A DNA stretch of 64,000 nucleotides, taken from the NCBI GenBank assembly GCA_922989275.2, contig OV277864.1, forward strand, positions 4,464,001-4,528,000. Reading direction: 5' to 3'. The translations under genes were made by a program, and so were the position numbers. This DNA comes from Gari tellinella (lineage: Eukaryota; Mollusca; Bivalvia; Cardiida; Psammobiidae). Below, piece after piece: positions 61,729 to 64,000 of this stretch (the stretch's first letter is position 1; each line of letters opens with the position of its first letter). A model generated the notes under the pieces. It ran no database searches. It was not told the DNA's origin and worked only from the letters and a program-made list of their open reading frames with translations.

Positions 61729-62751
61729 GGTACTTCGCAGGTGCGCTTAGTTTCCATACAAGGTGTCATGAAACTTTTCATGGGGAATGATAATAGCCCA
61801 AGAAACAATGTGTGAAAATATCGGCAAAATTTATCGTGTGGTTTGTCTTTACGGTCTCTTTTTCTGACAAAAACCTGGAATTTTGAATATTTTATATTTC
61901 TCAAAAATAAATAAAGCTAATGACTATAAGTCTCACCCAATAAGTAGTCCACATTCATTACAGGCAAAGCTAAAATCATTTTGAATAAAGGTGTTCAGAA
62001 AAATGTTATCAGCTATTTAATTTTGCAAAATGCTAAAATATTGAATTACAAGAAACTCACTCATTCAATGTATATTTGTTTTCATTTTATTCAAATGTAT
62101 GGTTCATGAAATAGTTATTCTAAAAAAAATTAGAAAATATTACTGTCAGGATTTGTTGTAATAACAGATTATTAAAAAGTGGGATATTTGAAGTTGAGAT
62201 ACAGTTACCTACCTTAAAATTAAAATTCTGTCATTAAAATGCATTATTATTTATTCATGGACTTGTAAACAACGTTAATTATATTGTTTAAACATAATAA
62301 TAATGGGCAATATCGATCTTGAAAAGGTTGACGTATTGATAAGCTTCAATGTGTGGCTTTATAGTTCGATCAAATCGTATACATGTATACCGATTTTATT
62401 GACTTGTACATGTAAGTACATGTAAGTGGACATATAATTGGACCGTACATAACATCACTAATTCTAATCAGCAAAGACTAAACATAACATGTCCCTTGGT
62501 CACTGCGTTATGGATTGACAAGTCAATAAATCGGACACTTAAATTTTTTTTTGGGATCGGATGGGTCTCGAACCTATGACCTTTGATTTGCTAGTCAATC
62601 ACTATACTGACTGCGCTATGAAGGATTATAATAAATCGTATCAACATTGCCATTATATACATTTTCTAGTATAAGCACGTACGGAAAAAGTCTATGTCGT
62701 CAAGACGCATATCCGCTCGCCCGCAGGACCGACGTCCGTATGCGAAAGACC
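61729..62751 (-). mobile_element. Element N, copy 2
   Basis: Flanked by TTTA (61725-61728, a mutated TTAA) and TTAA (62752-62755). The ends read GGTACTTCGCAGG and, on the other strand, GGTCTTTCGCATACGG. It matches the reverse complement of copy 1 (4463-5491) end to end, with many substitutions and small indels. Confidence 0.8.
62553..62625 (-). tRNA. tRNA-like sequence in element N, copy 2
   Basis: 73 bases, without the 13-bp duplication seen in copy 1. On the minus strand: TAGCGCAGTCAGTATAGTG, then GACTAGCAAATC, AAGGTC and GGTTCGAGACC. The acceptor ends (TCCTTC / CGATCC) do not pair, so it is probably a tRNA-derived module and not a working tRNA. Confidence 0.35.
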
Positions 62752-62894
62752 TTAATAAGGTATAATTTGCTAAGATATAGGAAAGTTCTTATGTTGCTAA
62801 TTGATTACTGTATAAAATAGAAATATTCTCTTCAATAGTGGAACTAATTTAATGCATAAAAATGCGTATCTATTGAGTATGTATACGTATGATG

Positions 62895-63125
62895 TGAGTA
62901 AACTGGTTGATGTAAGATTAATATACAGGAGCATCTTGCTTTAAAATTGTCCTGTGATAAGCTATCATTTACGCTAAAAGCTTTTCCATACTAGAATGGG
63001 TAACATTAAGTTCGAATAAAAATACTTAAACCACATAACGTATTGAGTGACATAACTACTGTCACAGCGTGTATATAGAAACTGACGAAAACCGATTTTT
63101 GTCTATGCACACAATTTTCTCCTGA
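62895..63125. other. No supported feature
   Basis: Short AT-rich gap between the D/N nest and a C element. Confidence 0.35.
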
Positions 63126-63133
63126 TTCTGATA

Positions 63134-63495
63134 TACAGTGCTCCCTCTCTACAACGACCCTACAAACAACGACTCCCTCCTTACAACGACCCCTGCCGCA
63201 ATTCCCTAAACAGTACGATTATGTCTAACGCGTTTACTGCTGCAATATTGTCTGCGTAAAATTGCCGTCTGCTGTTTTTCTCAAAATTACATAATGTACA
63301 TTTTGACAGAAAATAACATAAAGACGAGTGACAAACAGCTTGAATCCAGATCAGACGCCGCGTTACGCGGCGTCTGATCTGGATTCAAGCTGTTTGCAAA
63401 TGTAAGCCAATTCCCCTCCCTATAACGACTCCCTCCGAACAACGAACACAATGTTTGTCTCCTATTGGGTGTCGTTGTAGAGAGGGAACGCTGTA
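63134..63495 (-). mobile_element. Family C hairpin MITE (full length)
   Basis: TACAGTGCTCCCTCTC to GAGGGAACGCTGTA, 362 bp. The perfect hairpin core GAATCCAGATCAGACG.. has apex GCCGCGTTACGCGGC. The shared TTGTCTGCGTAAAATTGCCGTCTGC segment is present. Confidence 0.92.
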
Positions 63496-63499
63496 ACAC

Positions 63500-63915
63500 C
63501 TAATGGTAATCGACTGCACTTTGCGAGATTTCAGTATCTTTACAAATATGTAGGCAAATGCATTCAAAAACCCTTTTAACAATTTCAGCCCTAAATATCT
63601 ATTGTGGGTATTTATTATATTTTTAGACTTTTCTAATGCAGGCATTTTGAAAATGCCTACTATTGAAGTTTCAATTTGACAACAAAAACGAATGAAAATA
63701 TCTGATCAGAGTCTACACAGTTTGCATATGTAATCAATCATCGTTACACAGGGATTAAAGGTTGAAAGGATTATACCTTCCACTGCTAATTGTTCATATA
63801 ACTTTTCCATGAAAATAAAAAAACAGTTGTCTTTTTTTCCGGATAATATTTAAAATGAAAACAAACATTGCAGAAACATCCTTTAGACGAGGTCTAGACT
63901 GTTTGCAATTTATTC
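63500..63915. other. No supported gene; one hairpin-arm trace
   Basis: ATCTGATCAGAGTCTACACAG at about 63700-63720 is a single E-type arm. The 86-codon frame at 63385-63645 starts here and runs into the C palindrome. Confidence 0.4.
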
Positions 63916-63918
63916 AAA

Positions 63919-64000
63919 CAGCGCTCCCTCTCTACATCAACATCCAATGGGAGACTAAAAAGATGTGCGTTGTTCGGGGGGAGTCGTTATAGGGAAGGAA
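63919..64000 (+). mobile_element. Family C MITE, cut by window end
   Basis: CAGCGCTCCCTCTCTACATC, ATCCAATGGGAGAC, GTTGTTCGGGGGGAGTCG and TTATAGGGAAGG. The leading TA reads CA. Confidence 0.82.

Larger units (their letters stand above)
61600..62890 (+). mobile_element. Family D MITE split by element N
   Basis: Left: AGACAGATTACCACTTC, AAGTAGGTTGAGTGTAAAGC.., apex CTTACATGTAAG, AAACCTGCTTTTA. Right, from 62752: TTAATAAGG, TTGCTAAGATATAGG, AATAGTGGAACTAATTTAATGC. The order matches an uninterrupted D. Confidence 0.7.

Overview
This window looks like intergenic or intronic DNA from a eukaryote, most likely a marine or freshwater bivalve mollusc. The clues are low GC content, frequent ACATGTA-type motifs, two C-terminal LINE pol fragments with a zinc-finger tail of the kind common in molluscs, and very dense MITE content. 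The species call is an inference. I see no convincing host protein-coding exon, rRNA or CRISPR, and almost every long open frame lies across a palindromic repeat.

The window is a layered pile of short non-autonomous DNA transposons. I use working letters. Elements flanked by TA: A (CAGTGGAGAA ends, about 250 bp, about 20 good copies), C (CAGCGCTCCCTCTC ends, about 360 bp), G (CAGTAAAACCTCTC ends), T (33.3 kb) and K (1.38 kb, 37.4-38.8 kb, ends related to A). Elements flanked by TTAA: B, D, E, F and J (most starting TTAACCC, piggyBac-like) and N (1.03 kb, two copies, each carrying a tRNA-like sequence). H has CAGGGCTGCCAT-type ends and apparent 6-bp target duplications (hAT-like).

Many of these families carry versions of one palindromic core (CAAACAGTTTGGA..CAGACGCCG / CGGCGTCTG..TCCAAACTGTTTG) although their ends and target sites differ. 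B and C also share the sequence to the right of the core. This modular hairpin cassette is the most striking signal here. Nested insertions give relative ages and confirm TA and TTAA target duplications: N in C, N in D, A in B, A in C, A in element I, F in A, and K in F.

Region by region: 1-23 kb is a MITE field with a 5'-truncated LINE at 18.4-19.1 kb. The interval 23.74-28.53 kb is a 4.8-kb imperfect inverted repeat whose arms carry decayed copies of a nuclease-like gene and 162-bp tandem repeats. The interval 28.9-57 kb is MITEs, a second LINE tail, element K and several tandem duplications with breakpoints in hairpins. The intervals 57.2-58.1 and 58.6-60.2 kb are largely free of recognisable repeats. 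The interval 60.2-64 kb returns to MITEs, with the second N element. Nothing in the window looks able to transpose by itself. All coordinates and family assignments come from reading the sequence by eye.
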